This document shows, piece by piece, positions 7,728-16,088 of a stretch of 32,742 nucleotides of DNA. Position 1 is the first letter of the stretch; every line of letters begins with the position of its first letter. The stretch comes from Elusimicrobia bacterium CG1_02_56_21 (lineage in GTDB: Bacteria > Elusimicrobiota > Elusimicrobia > Elusimicrobiales > UBA9959). The notes under the pieces are model-generated. The model ran no database searches and was not told where the DNA came from. It saw nothing but the letters and a program-made list of their open reading frames with translations. A program made the translations under genes and the position numbers. The stretch covers positions 1 to 32,742 of the forward strand of contig MNUR01000128.1 in NCBI GenBank assembly GCA_001871115.1, written 5' to 3'.

Positions 7728-8126
7728 CTATCGGGAAATATGCTTTTTTAGCCTGAATCCCACCTGCGCCATGGATATCAACGCGCCGGGCAGGGCCGCC
7801 GTGTAAGAGGCTGCCGCCCCGGCCGCGCCCGGAGCGTCGTCCGCCAGCGCCAGGGCCGTGTCCAAGGGGGAAAGCAGAATGAACTTAAGCACCAGTACCA
7901 GGCAAATAGCGTTCTCACACAGCGCGGCCAGGTCCGCATAACGCAACCTGTACCACAGCGCGGCCCCTATTCCCCCTTCCACAGCATAAAAACCCACGGT
8001 CCCGGCCAGCCCGCCCCCCACTACCGCACCAGCCCGGAAATTCGGCCAGACAAAAAACTCCAGCGCCAGCCACACAGGCGCCAAATAATAAAACCAGTCC
8101 AGCAGTTCTATCTTTCGGTGTTCCAT
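7728..8126 (-). CDS. Four-helix integral membrane protein, unknown function
   Basis: A 132-residue protein starts at an ATG preceded by GAGGAA. Hydrophobic segments lie at about residues 11-25, 33-57, 64-86 and 103-121. The N-terminal pattern KIELLDWFYYLAPVWLALE occurs again, broken by a stop, at 14229-14327, so the family was duplicated in this genome. No named family was recognised. It stands alone after the flavodoxin remnant and its terminator. Confidence 0.65.
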   Translation of the reverse strand: MEHRKIELLDWFYYLAPVWLALEFFVWPNFRAGAVVGGGLAGTVGFYAVEGGIGAALWYRLRYADLAALCENAICLVLVLKFILLSPLDTALALADDAPGAAGAAASYTAALPGALISMAQVGFRLKKHISR

Positions 8127-8141
8127 TTCCTCTATTCTACC

Positions 8142-8170
8142 AAAACAAAACCGCCGGGCTTCCCCGGCGG
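8142..8170 (-). terminator. Rho-independent terminator after the flavodoxin-fold gene
   Basis: On the minus strand CCGCCGGG-GAAG-CCCGGCGG forms an 8-bp stem with a tetraloop, followed by TTTTGTTTT. It lies 48 bp beyond the stop at 8218 and before the next gene's start at 8126. Confidence 0.8.
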
Positions 8171-8217
8171 CTTCGCATCCACACTAGTCCAATAGTTAAG
8201 AACGTCCCCTATGCCCC

Positions 8218-8800
8218 TTAGCCGGCCAGTTTTTCGCCCAGGGCGTAGGCACGTTTACAGTCTTCAGGGAAAACTTTGAGGCGGCGTTCCACGCGCTGGG
8301 CGGGGTCGAAGTATTCTAACACCATCTTGCCGTAATCCTCGAACTGTTGCGTCTCGTAAGAGCAGAGGGTTCCGGCCTGGCCGAACACGCGGGAGAGAAC
8401 GTCTTCGTTCTGTTTGAACAATGCGGGGTAGTTGGTGGCCTTCAGCGTGCTCTCGGGCACGTTTATGGTGTATACGAAGGCCGTGCGTAATTTGTGCGTG
8501 AACAGCGTGGAAGGCTGCCTGGTATTAGCCAGGTACTGGTACAGCAGGCGCTCCATGAACGAGCGCATTTCGCCGGTGACGTTGCCGAAATAGATGGGCG
8601 AGCCCAGCACGAAAGCGTCGGCCGCGGCCAGTTTTTCCAGCAGCGGGGTGAGCCCGTCGCGCACGGCGCATTTGCCGTAGCTTTTGCCGCCCTTCAACTT
8701 GCAGGTGAAACAGCTGATGCAGCCCCTGTAGGACAGGTCATACAGGTGCACCAGTTCGGTCTCCGCGCCGCGGGCTGCCGTTAACAGCTATTACCTTCAT
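8218..8800 (-). pseudogene. Flavodoxin-fold NAD(P)H oxidoreductase with N-terminal deletion and frameshift
   Basis: A strong Shine-Dalgarno (AGGAGAG) and the ATG at 8800 start MKVIAVNGSPR, the classic first strand of NADPH-dependent FMN reductase-like flavoproteins. The sequence then jumps out of frame into AETELVHLYDLSYRGCISCF, which normally follows some 20 residues later. The loop that binds FMN phosphate and the first helix are missing, and the junction is off by one base. The remaining 177 residues keep the family's CxxCxxC-like cluster (GCISCFTCK), SPIYFGNVTGEM and the C-terminal helix. A GTG at 8751 could start a shorter product, but it would lack the FMN-binding loop. Confidence 0.8.
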
Positions 8801-8817
8801 AAGTTCTCTCCTGTTTT

Positions 8818-8945
8818 TCACGCGTTCTTTTCTGGATCCACGTGACGCATGTGGCGCTCATCGCTGACCAGCTCGTGTACTCCCTGCGCGGCCCACAGGT
8901 TAGGCTTCACCCAGTCCAGATAGCGAACGCTTACCCGGCGGCCTA
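8818..8945 (-). pseudogene. C-terminal fragment of an unrecognised protein
   Basis: A frame without a start reads VRYLDWVKPNLWAAQGVHEL and then VSDERHMRHVDPEKNA before TGA at 8818. The stop directly precedes the ribosome site of the flavodoxin-fold gene, as in an operon. The upstream boundary near 8945 looks like a deletion joint, since the frame closes at a TAA about 30 bp further. No family was recognised. Confidence 0.45.
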
Positions 8946-8970
8946 GTGATAGCAATTAGGAACTTAGGAA

Positions 8971-9903
8971 TCAGCGCCCCTTATCCCCCATGTTTTGTTT
9001 GTCGACCTGGCGGAGGAACCCCCCGATAATCTTTACGTATTCACGCGGCTCTTCAAGCGTACAAAGGTGCGAACTTTTCTCGAACACGTGGAACTTCGCT
9101 CCGGGGACGATGCTTGCGTGTTTACGAATGGTCTCCGGGGTAGCCTCGTCATACCGGCCGCAGGTAAAAAGCGTGGGAACCCGTATCCCCGGCAGGTCCT
9201 TCGCGCGGTTAAATTTCCTCAACAGGCCGGTCGCGATGTATTCAGTCGGACCCCACATTTTCATATATCCATCTACGGAGAGTCCCGCTGCCATGAGTTT
9301 AATCGCATGTTGAGGATGCGCGCCTTTTCCGACATTCCTGACAATATACTTCTCGCCGTACGCCTTATTTGCGGCCTTGAATGCTTTCCCATCGTACTTC
9401 TTTGTGCGGAGAGCCGTGGCGATAGCTTTTTGATGCCTGGCCGGAAGCTGCTTTATAAGACGTTGGGCGTCAGTGGTCCATTGCTTCGCGTCCAGGCAAG
9501 AAGAGGAGAACACTATCCCCCGCACATTCTTCGGGTATGAGAAATAGTATTCTGACGCCAGCATGCTTCCCCACGAATGGCCGAGAAGGTCTATCTTCCC
9601 GTGTCCCAAGGCGACACGCAGAGCCTCAAGTTCCTGAACAAATGTTTTTATCGCCCAATATTTCCCCTTGATGCGGTCAGACCGGCCGCAGCCTACCTGA
9701 TCATAAATAACGACTTCCCGGTCATCCGCAAGAGAGAGTATCTCGTAGTAAGTTTCGTGCGTGGCGCCCGGCCCACCGTGAAGGATAAACAGCGGAGTGC
9801 CTTTGCGGGCATTAGCCGGTGAAAGCCGGCGGAAAAACGTGCGGCCGATACCGCGGCGCATATACCCCTGCTCCTCTATGTGTGATATGATCTTGCTCTT
9901 CAT
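8971..9903 (-). CDS. Alpha/beta hydrolase, proline iminopeptidase-like (S33)
   Basis: From the ATG at 9903 the protein has 310 residues. The oxyanion motif HGGPG lies at residues 42-46 and the nucleophile elbow GHSWGS places Ser110; RYDEATPE supplies the aspartate and SSHLCTLEEP the histidine. This pattern is typical of proline iminopeptidases and related S33 hydrolases, which cut N-terminal proline or small substrates in the cytoplasm. A TTG at 9915 has a better-placed GAGGAG and is a possible alternative start. Residues before that (from 9969) come from IS91 remnant 4 and are not part of the family. The IS91 end lies about 30 bp upstream, so transcription may start within or next to the remnant. 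Confidence 0.88.
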   Translation of the reverse strand: MKSKIISHIEEQGYMRRGIGRTFFRRLSPANARKGTPLFILHGGPGATHETYYEILSLADDREVVIYDQVGCGRSDRIKGKYWAIKTFVQELEALRVALGHGKIDLLGHSWGSMLASEYYFSYPKNVRGIVFSSSCLDAKQWTTDAQRLIKQLPARHQKAIATALRTKKYDGKAFKAANKAYGEKYIVRNVGKGAHPQHAIKLMAAGLSVDGYMKMWGPTEYIATGLLRKFNRAKDLPGIRVPTLFTCGRYDEATPETIRKHASIVPGAKFHVFEKSSHLCTLEEPREYVKIIGGFLRQVDKQNMGDKGR

Positions 9904-9933
9904 AAGAATCGTCAAAATACTCCTCGCAAATCT

Positions 9934-10263
9934 GTAAGAAATATAAGGCCCTTTATCGCTGGTTTTCACCCTGCCGCTGTCTTTATCCGCCTGAAAATTA
10001 GCCGGGAACCGCTTCCTCCGTTCATCTAATCTATAATACCAAAAGTCTGGGCCTTGCCTTAAATTTAAAAACGCTCCGCCGCGCCCGCGAGCGCCGGGCG
10101 TGGTGAAGCGGAAAGTTCTTTGATCTGACCGTCAGCCGGGAGCGGGTCTATGGCTTCGTATAAGTCCACCCGCGGGTTCAACCGGCAATCATCGTCCGGC
10201 GGGCTGCATTCTTTCGGGGCGGGCTTGAACTTTGGAAATTCCGCAGGCAGCCCCACTGCGTTA
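9934..10263 (-). mobile_element. IS91-family remnant 4: transposase C-terminal tail plus element end
   Basis: This copy runs from the shared end (here degraded to AAATATAAGGCC) to a point inside the transposase coding end. It preserves the uninterrupted tail FPKFKPAPKECSPPDDDCRL followed by a VDLYEAIDPLPADGQIKEL segment and a stop at 10065, so it shows the frame that remnant 1 has lost. Orientation matches the other copies. Confidence 0.75.
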
Positions 10264-10316
10264 TTTCCTCCAGAACTATACTGCTTTTAACAATACAAAA
10301 AACACGCGCGGCAGCG

Positions 10317-11450
10317 CTAAATCAAAGCCGGGTATTCCACCCTGAAAATCGTGCCCTCCGGCCCCGTAGTGAAAGAGACCTTGCCCTTAAGATACTTCTC
10401 GGTCAGCAGCCTTATGCTGTACGTCCCCAACCCACGCCCGGCGCCCTTGGTGGAGAAGGAGCGCTGAAAAACCTGCAGGCGGGAGTTCTCCGGCATGCAG
10501 GCCGGGTTATGGACGATAAAGGCTGCTCCGTCGGCGGTTTTCTCGCAGGAAAGCGTTATTTTTGCCCCCGGCGATTCTGCTTCGAGCGCGTTCTTCAGCA
10601 GGTTGCCGATAACGCGCGAAAGCAAGATCTTATCGGTCTTTATATGCGCGTCATAACAGGCGCCCAGCACTTCTATTTCCTTGTTTTTAGCGATCTCGTG
10701 GGCTTTAAAAAGACCGGCTATCTCGCCGAGGAACTCCGCGGCCCCTACGTCGGAGAGCCTGAGCTGCAGGTCTCCCCGCTCGGCCGAGGCCAAGTCCCGC
10801 TGCGAAAGTATCTGGTCCACCATGCGGTCGGAAGCTTTTACCGTTGCCGGCACATAAGTGACGATTTCCGAAGGTTCGGATTCGGCCATGAGCCTGACCA
10901 GCCCCTGGACGCCGCCGGCCGTATTGAGAATATCGTGGAAGAAAAGCCTCTCCAGCACCTCGCGGCGCTTCTGGGAGCTTATATCCATAAGGGACATAAG
11001 TATGAAGTCTTCGCCGTTGTATTTAAAAGGCTTAACGCTGACGCGGAGGTCCAGGTCCTCGCCGAGCCTTTTTGACATTATACGGCACTCAGTCTCGGCT
11101 TCCCTCCCGTCAAGCGCCTGTTCGAGGGCCAGGGCCGAGCCGCAGCGGCGGCAGGATTCAGTGGTGCCGCAGCCGCCGGGCGTCTCCGTGGAATGCGCGC
11201 AGCCGGCCAGGTTGCCAAGCCGCTGGCCCAGCAACTCGGTAACTCCATGCGCCTCCAGGAAAGCGGCGAAGGCCTTATTGACAAAAACCGCCTGGCGCTG
11301 ACGGTTGAGTATCACGCTGAAATTCATCATCCCGTCCAGCAGGGAAGTGATCACAGGCGCCTCTGCCAGCACCTTGCTCTGGCGCTTCACCTCGGCCGGG
11401 TCGGCCTTCTCTGCGGGCAGGAATTTCGTGGGCAGTTTTTCTTCGGGCAT
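10317..11450 (-). CDS. PAS-domain sensor histidine kinase with four-cysteine cluster
   Basis: A 377-residue soluble kinase. A PAS domain spans about residues 32-155 and carries Cys84, Cys94, Cys100 and Cys103 in the pattern CAHSTETPGGCGTTESCRRC. The phospho-acceptor region is FFHDILNTAGG with His172. The ATP lid follows: N box NLLKNALEA (about 283-291), FSTKGAGRGLGTYS (332-345) and a final GTIFRVEYP strand. There is no transmembrane segment, so the signal is cytoplasmic; the cysteines might bind a metal or a redox cofactor (inference). The gene starts 6 bp after the stop of the ATPase-receiver gene, so the two are almost certainly co-transcribed. The kinase is a natural partner for that receiver. 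Confidence 0.9.
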   Translation of the reverse strand: MPEEKLPTKFLPAEKADPAEVKRQSKVLAEAPVITSLLDGMMNFSVILNRQRQAVFVNKAFAAFLEAHGVTELLGQRLGNLAGCAHSTETPGGCGTTESCRRCGSALALEQALDGREAETECRIMSKRLGEDLDLRVSVKPFKYNGEDFILMSLMDISSQKRREVLERLFFHDILNTAGGVQGLVRLMAESEPSEIVTYVPATVKASDRMVDQILSQRDLASAERGDLQLRLSDVGAAEFLGEIAGLFKAHEIAKNKEIEVLGACYDAHIKTDKILLSRVIGNLLKNALEAESPGAKITLSCEKTADGAAFIVHNPACMPENSRLQVFQRSFSTKGAGRGLGTYSIRLLTEKYLKGKVSFTTGPEGTIFRVEYPALI

Positions 11451-11456
11451 AAGTTT

Positions 11457-13643
11457 CTATCTGATCTTGCCGGCCCTCCTGAGGGCGGCGGTAAGCCTGG
11501 CGATAACGATATTCCCCTTGAAGGGCTTTATGATATAGTCGTCGGCGCCCAGTTTAAAGGCCATTTCCTGGCTCTTATCCGAGTTCTCGGTAGTGAGCAT
11601 TATGATCGGGAGATCCAGCAGGCCGAGCGTCTCCCGTATTCCTTTTACCAGGTCCATCCCGTTCAGGCGCGGCATATTGATATCGGTGAGCAGCAGGTCA
11701 GGCGCGACTCCGGAGGCTATGGAGGTGAGTGCTTCCTCCCCGTCCACGGCTTCGCGCACGAGGTACCCCGCGCCCTCTATGAACTTCTTCAGCAGCATGC
11801 GCATTATGGGATCGTCGTCCGCTACCATTATAACCGGCTTCTTTCCGTCCGCCATTGCCGGCTGGGCCCCCACGGGGAGGGCGGCCGTTCGCGGCTCGCC
11901 CGCAGGCGCTTCCGCTGCGGGGACCGGCACAGGAACGCTTTTGCTTATATCCAGGTAGGCCTCGACCTCAGCGAGGTCCGTCTGGCCGGTAGACAGATGC
12001 CAAAGGGCGTCCCGGGTCAGCGTACGCAGGCATTTCGACCGCATCGCGGCTGCCTTGACATCGTCGGAGACGGCGCCGGCATTTATCAGCTCTTTGACCT
12101 TAACGTCCGGCAGGAGCAGTTCCACTATGGAGGTGCGCCCGGCATAGCCGCTGCCTTTGCAGTTCTTGCAGCCGACTCCACGGAAATAAACCGTCTCAAA
12201 GCCGTGATCAGCGAGAGCCGCCAGAACCGCCGGGTCCCGGTCGGCCTCCGCCACCGCCTCGGCGCAGAGCGGGCACAGCTTGCGCACCAGGCGCTGTGCG
12301 GTTATGGCCAGCAGGCCGGGAGAGATCTTAAAACGGTCGACGCCCATATCCATCAGGCGCCCGACGGTGGAAATAGTATCGTTGGTATGCAGTGTGGATA
12401 GAACAAGGTGTCCCGTCATGGCGGCCTGAAAAGCTATGTCCGCGGTCTCGTGGTCGCGGATTTCGCCCACCATTATAATATCGGGGTCCTGACGGAGCAC
12501 CGAGCGCAGCACCCCGGAGAAGGTCAGGCCCTGCTTTTCGTTCACCTGCACCTGGTTTATGCCGGGCAGCTTATATTCTATAGGGTCTTCCACGGTCACC
12601 ACGTTGGTCTTTTCCTGCTTGCACTTGTTCAGGATGGAATAGAGAGTCGTGGTCTTGCCGGAGCCTGTGGGCCCGGTCACCAGTATTATCCCCTGCGTAT
12701 AAGTCATACACTTGTCCAGGCCCGCCGCTACTTCCGGCGCGAAGCCCAGCTTTTCGAAAGGCACTTCGGCGGCGCGCTGGTCCAGGATGCGCATGACCAC
12801 CTTCTCGCCGTAGGCAGTGGGTAGCGTCGAGACGCGCAAACCGACCTCGGCCGTACCTATCCTTATCTTGGTGCGGCCGTCCTGGGGGCGCATATGGTTG
12901 GAGACGTCCAGGTCCGACATTATCTTTATGCGGGAGACCACCGGGCCCATCGCGAGATGGCGCGGCAGCTTCATGATGGTCTTGAGCTCACCGTCCACCC
13001 TTATGCGCACGTGGCTGGCGGCTTCCTCGTGCTCTATGTGGATGTCGGAGGCGCGCTTGCGGTAGGCCTGGGAAATTATGGAATTGACCAGCTTGATCAC
13101 CGGGGAGGTCACGGTGCTGTCCAGTGATTCGTCGTTTTTAGTCTCCCCCACCACTATTATCTCCTCCGGCACCTCCACCCGGCTTAGCAGGTCGAAGATG
13201 ACGGTGTCCGCGCTGAAGAGCTGGTCCAGGCAGGAGTCGATCTCGCGGGGCAGGCTAAAATGTGGCAGGAGACGGCGGCCGGTAAGAGCTTCCACGTCAG
13301 ACTGGGCGTTGAAGTCCGAGGGATTGGACATGGCCACTTTTATTTCGCTCTCGCTCAAAGCGAACGGCACGATCTCGTATTTGCGGCAGATCTTTTCCTG
13401 CACCATGGAGAAGGCGAACTTGTCCACTTTTTCTGGCGTGAGCGGGAAGTATTTTACTTTGAACGCGGTTTCCACGGACGTTATCAACTGGCCGGACGTC
13501 AAGGTGCCGGAGTCGATAAGCGCGTGGGACAGGTACTTTTTCTTATCTACGCGTAACTGTTCTATAAGATGGGGGGGTATGTCCTTGGCGCCGGCAAAAG
13601 CCCGCAGCAGCCATTCGTCACGAAAACGCCATGAATCTGCCAT
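11457..13643 (-). CDS. PilB/GspE-type secretion ATPase fused to a response-regulator receiver
   Basis: This 728-residue protein joins two modules. Residues about 30-150 are the N-terminal GspE/PilB domain. Residues 180-560 are the hexameric ATPase: Walker A GPTGSGKT at 324-331, Walker B around DPDIIMVGEIRD at 386-397, the His box GHLVLSTLHTND, and a zinc site Cys457/460/492/495. A proline/alanine linker (568-600) leads to a receiver domain at 603-728 with DDD at 609-611, phospho-acceptor Asp654 in DINMP and Lys706 in KPF. PilB/GspE ATPases drive type IV pilus extension or type II secretion from the cytoplasm. No other pilus genes lie here, so the partner machine is unknown. No Shine-Dalgarno is seen; a promoter abuts the ATG. 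Confidence 0.93.
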   Translation of the reverse strand: MADSWRFRDEWLLRAFAGAKDIPPHLIEQLRVDKKKYLSHALIDSGTLTSGQLITSVETAFKVKYFPLTPEKVDKFAFSMVQEKICRKYEIVPFALSESEIKVAMSNPSDFNAQSDVEALTGRRLLPHFSLPREIDSCLDQLFSADTVIFDLLSRVEVPEEIIVVGETKNDESLDSTVTSPVIKLVNSIISQAYRKRASDIHIEHEEAASHVRIRVDGELKTIMKLPRHLAMGPVVSRIKIMSDLDVSNHMRPQDGRTKIRIGTAEVGLRVSTLPTAYGEKVVMRILDQRAAEVPFEKLGFAPEVAAGLDKCMTYTQGIILVTGPTGSGKTTTLYSILNKCKQEKTNVVTVEDPIEYKLPGINQVQVNEKQGLTFSGVLRSVLRQDPDIIMVGEIRDHETADIAFQAAMTGHLVLSTLHTNDTISTVGRLMDMGVDRFKISPGLLAITAQRLVRKLCPLCAEAVAEADRDPAVLAALADHGFETVYFRGVGCKNCKGSGYAGRTSIVELLLPDVKVKELINAGAVSDDVKAAAMRSKCLRTLTRDALWHLSTGQTDLAEVEAYLDISKSVPVPVPAAEAPAGEPRTAALPVGAQPAMADGKKPVIMVADDDPIMRMLLKKFIEGAGYLVREAVDGEEALTSIASGVAPDLLLTDINMPRLNGMDLVKGIRETLGLLDLPIIMLTTENSDKSQEMAFKLGADDYIIKPFKGNIVIARLTAALRRAGKIR

Positions 13644-13649
13644 ACGTTT

Positions 13650-13680
13650 ATTTTATATTATTTATGTAAAGGCCAGTAAA
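13650..13680 (-). promoter_or_regulatory. Promoter close to the ATPase start codon
   Basis: On the minus strand TTTACT and TATAAA are 17 nt apart, with 8 nt from TATAAA to the ATG; an overlapping TAAAAT is 6 nt from it. Transcription would begin at or next to the start codon, which fits the missing ribosome site. Confidence 0.45.
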
Positions 13681-13699
13681 AAAGCAATTCGTTCTTTGG

Positions 13700-13829
13700 C
13701 TAGTAAGCATAAGGCCCGTTATCAGCTGTTTCCCCCCTGCCCCCGTCTTTATCCGCCTGAAAATTCGCCGGAAACCGCTTCCTCCTTTCATTTTACCTAT
13801 AATACCAAAAGTCGGGGCGTTTTTCTGAA
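13700..13829 (-). mobile_element. IS91-family remnant 5: element end only
   Basis: About 130 bp of the shared element end (TAAGCATAAGGCC through GTCGGGGCGT) are present in the same orientation as the other copies. The copy is cut by the palindromic element that starts at 13830. Its outer end is 57 bp from the start codon of the ATPase gene. Confidence 0.72.
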
Positions 13830-13901
13830 GGAAATAGGGGACAGCGACCTATTTTACCCAAGCCTGAAGATTGTTAAATAATAGGTCGCTGTCCCCTATT
13901 T
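13830..13901. repeat. REP-like palindromic element, GGGGACAGCGACCT family, copy 1
   Basis: Perfect 22-bp arms (13832-13853 and 13880-13901) with core GGGGACAGCGACC enclose a 26-nt loop. The loop and arms are almost identical to copy 2 at 16089-16158, with only a couple of loop differences. Both copies have the same orientation. Confidence 0.8.
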
Positions 13902-14183
13902 ATAGCGGAATAGGCGAACTTTTGTGAGAATTTTTGTGCAAGGAAGGGGAAAAACTTCCGGAGGGGAACTAGCGATAAACGCACTTATGTTTCCTACAGA
14001 TCAAGAGGGCTTCGACTGATGTCCTCCGGCAGGTCGGGCAAGATCATCCTCGACTGGACCGGGGTATAGTAGCCTGCCCGACACAAGTAATTTCGGCTGC
14101 AATTGCCGCTTTTGGCCTGCCTTTACGATGCTCAACTTACAACCCCCATCGAAGGTGCTCGTTTCATAATAATTCGGAATAAT
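13902..14183. other. Intergenic stretch without a recognised gene
   Basis: No supported gene is visible. A hairpin with arms GTCGGGCA (near 14034) and TGCCCGAC (near 14074) is present, and a 63-codon minus-strand frame at 14001-14192 has no family features. The block sits between two palindromic elements and may be degraded mobile DNA. Confidence 0.4.
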
Positions 14184-14224
14184 TGGGGACACATTACTGA
14201 TTATTAATTAGTAATGTGTCCCCA
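14184..14224. repeat. REP-like palindromic element, GGGGACACATTACT family
   Basis: Perfect 15-bp arms TGGGGACACATTACT (14184-14198) and AGTAATGTGTCCCCA (14210-14224) surround an AT-rich 11-nt loop. It shares the GGGGACA tip with the neighbouring family but differs in the rest of the stem. Confidence 0.7.
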
Positions 14225-14228
14225 TTTT

Positions 14229-14327
14229 CCGGTGATCACGCCGGCGCCCAGGTTCGGCCAGAGAAAGGTCTCAAGCGCCAGCTACAGCGGCGCCGCGTAG
14301 TAGAACCAGTCCAGCGGCCTGTTCTCC
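14229..14327 (-). pseudogene. Remnant of the four-helix membrane protein family
   Basis: The minus strand reads PLDWFYYAAPL, a stop, and then LALETFLWPNLGAGVITG, matching LDWFYYLAPVWLALEFFVWP and following residues of the intact gene at 7728-8126. Only the N-terminal third remains; it is cut at the GGGGACACATTACT palindrome. An in-frame TAG also replaces the expected tryptophan codon. Confidence 0.75.
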
Positions 14328-14360
14328 CTTTCCACAAGGGAGATCGTAGGAAATAACCCG

Positions 14361-15212
14361 TCAAAACACGAAGGCTATCCCCGCTTCCGGCGCGAAGTCA
14401 GTCGCCTTGGAGGTCAGGCCGAAGGCATTGTTAAGCTTGAAGTAGGAGCGCTCCGCCCAGTGCCACTGCAGCTCGGTGATGCCTTCCACTTCGTCCTGCG
14501 CGCCCTCGACGCCGAGGTGGACGCGGAAGCGGGGCGAGAGCTTTTTCACGTATTCCACGGCCATCTCGCCCAGCTTGGCCTTGCTCTCGGCCCGGTCGTA
14601 TTCCACCGACGCCCTGGCGGTCAGAGTCCCGAACCCGAAGCCTTTCGCCGCGCCTACGCCCAGCTTGAATTCCCAGTCGGGGGTGCCGATGAGCAGCTTC
14701 TGCTTCTGCAACGGGAATACGGTCTCGAAATAGGTGAAGAGCTCCGGCCGCCTTTCATCCTCGCGCCGGAAGCGCCAGCGGAACTGCCCTTCGATGTCGC
14801 CGATCCCGCCCTGCTTGAGCTCGGCCGGCATCGCCGACGGGTCGTCGGCTGCCTTCCTCTGCTTCGCGGTTATCACCGCCGCCTCCAGCTCCACCGCCGC
14901 GTCCTCCGTCAGGCCGTAGCCGATGAAGATCAGGCCCTCGTGCGCCGTGTACTTCCCCCTGTAGTCCTTGTCGATCCCGAAGCCGAGCCCGGCCGGGGAG
15001 TACTCCGCGTCGCTGTCGTAATAGTACTCGTAGAACGGGTAGATTACAAGCTCCCCTTTCCTGATGTAGGTGCCGAACATGGAGGCCGGCACGCCGGTAC
15101 CGCGGTCCTCCAGCCAGGCCGGCAGGCCCGGCTCCCTGGTCAGCACCGTCTCCTGCGCCGCCGCCCGGACGCTGAAAGTCGCGGCCAGAGCCGCCGCTAG
15201 TATATAACGCAT
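14361..15212 (-). CDS. Outer-membrane beta-barrel protein
   Basis: A 283-residue protein begins with a signal peptide (MRYILAAALAATFSVRAAAQ). The mature part has alternating beta strands such as GELVIYPFYEYYYDSD, HEGLIFIGYGLTEDAAVEL and FRVHLGVEGA, and ends in GIAFVF with the C-terminal Phe that outer-membrane barrels use for assembly. The pattern recalls the transporter-like barrels grouped with the MetA-pathway phenol family (PF13557), but the substrate is unknown. It is divergent from the next barrel gene across a 233-bp region. Upstream bases show weak ribosome signals (GGGGGG before the ATG). Confidence 0.75.
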   Translation of the reverse strand: MRYILAAALAATFSVRAAAQETVLTREPGLPAWLEDRGTGVPASMFGTYIRKGELVIYPFYEYYYDSDAEYSPAGLGFGIDKDYRGKYTAHEGLIFIGYGLTEDAAVELEAAVITAKQRKAADDPSAMPAELKQGGIGDIEGQFRWRFRREDERRPELFTYFETVFPLQKQKLLIGTPDWEFKLGVGAAKGFGFGTLTARASVEYDRAESKAKLGEMAVEYVKKLSPRFRVHLGVEGAQDEVEGITELQWHWAERSYFKLNNAFGLTSKATDFAPEAGIAFVF

Positions 15213-15445
15213 ACCCCCCCCGGGGGCCTCCCGGCCCCTTCCAGCGAAATGAAGTTGTCCGATGAACTCTCCCTACGGCTTAAAGTACAAAAAGCGGCGG
15301 GACATTGCAAGTGGAAGAATTATCCTGTAGCGATTTTTTTAAAATATCACCGCCCATGAGCTGACTTTTTTTGCCTGTAAAATAAGTAAAATATCTGTCG
15401 CTGCTCCGGTTATAAACAGCGGCGCAAAAACTGCTGGAGGCTGAA

Positions 15446-16033
15446 ATGAGACTTGGAATATTTGCCGGGCTGCTGCTTGGCGTTTTAATGCTGCAGGCCT
15501 CACAGGCCCTCGCCCAGGACACGAAATGGCGTTTGGGCCTGAACTACGGCGTTTTAAGCGAGAAGGAACTCGCTTACGTCAAAACCGATGAGGGCGCGGC
15601 GGCCGGCTTCGAGGTCGGTAGGAAGTTCGGCGACAAGGTTGAACTAGGCTTGTCGTACACCTACGCGGAAGTGAAGTATAAAAGCACGCGGTTGCCGATC
15701 GAACTGGGCTTCGATGACCATTTCTTCCTGCTGTTCGGCAATTTCAGCCTGGATGGTGTGTTAAAGGGTCTTTACGCCGGGCCCCAGGCGGGTTTTGTGT
15801 CCCGGGTCCTGCGCAAAGAGAACGATAATATCGGCTTAGACTCTCTCGCTTTCGGCGCGCGGGTAGGCTACGAGCGTCTTATAGCCGGGGGGCTGAGCGT
15901 CGGCGCGCAGGCCCGGTTCGTTTCCGTCGGGGAGGCCGGAAAGACCGTAACGGATGATAATGTGAAGGTAAAGTATAGCCTGGATGATACCAGATTCATG
16001 ACCTACCTGCTTTCCGTGAACTACAGGTTTTAG
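15446..16033 (+). CDS. Outer-membrane beta-barrel protein (OmpA/OmpW-like small barrel)
   Basis: This is the first clear plus-strand gene of the window. A GGAGG lies 5 nt before the ATG. The 195-residue product has a signal peptide (residues 1-23, ending ASQALAQ) and about eight amphipathic strands, for example KWRLGLNYGVLS, KVELGLSYTYAEVKY and FMTYLLSVNYRF; the terminal Phe marks an outer-membrane barrel. It fits the general outer-membrane-protein beta-barrel family of eight strands. The gene pair with the divergent barrel at 14361 is framed by two near-identical palindromic elements. Confidence 0.78.
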   Translation: MRLGIFAGLLLGVLMLQASQALAQDTKWRLGLNYGVLSEKELAYVKTDEGAAAGFEVGRKFGDKVELGLSYTYAEVKYKSTRLPIELGFDDHFFLLFGNFSLDGVLKGLYAGPQAGFVSRVLRKENDNIGLDSLAFGARVGYERLIAGGLSVGAQARFVSVGEAGKTVTDDNVKVKYSLDDTRFMTYLLSVNYRF

Positions 16034-16088
16034 CCCTATAACACTTCGCGGCCACGGGCAACTATTTTTCCTTCGGCGCCGCAATAGG

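Noticed and set aside
11193..12401. Long plus-strand open frame of 402 codons
   Set aside because: It lies antisense to the kinase and ATPase genes, whose domains are certain. It is His/Arg/Gln-rich and arises from GC-rich codon bias.
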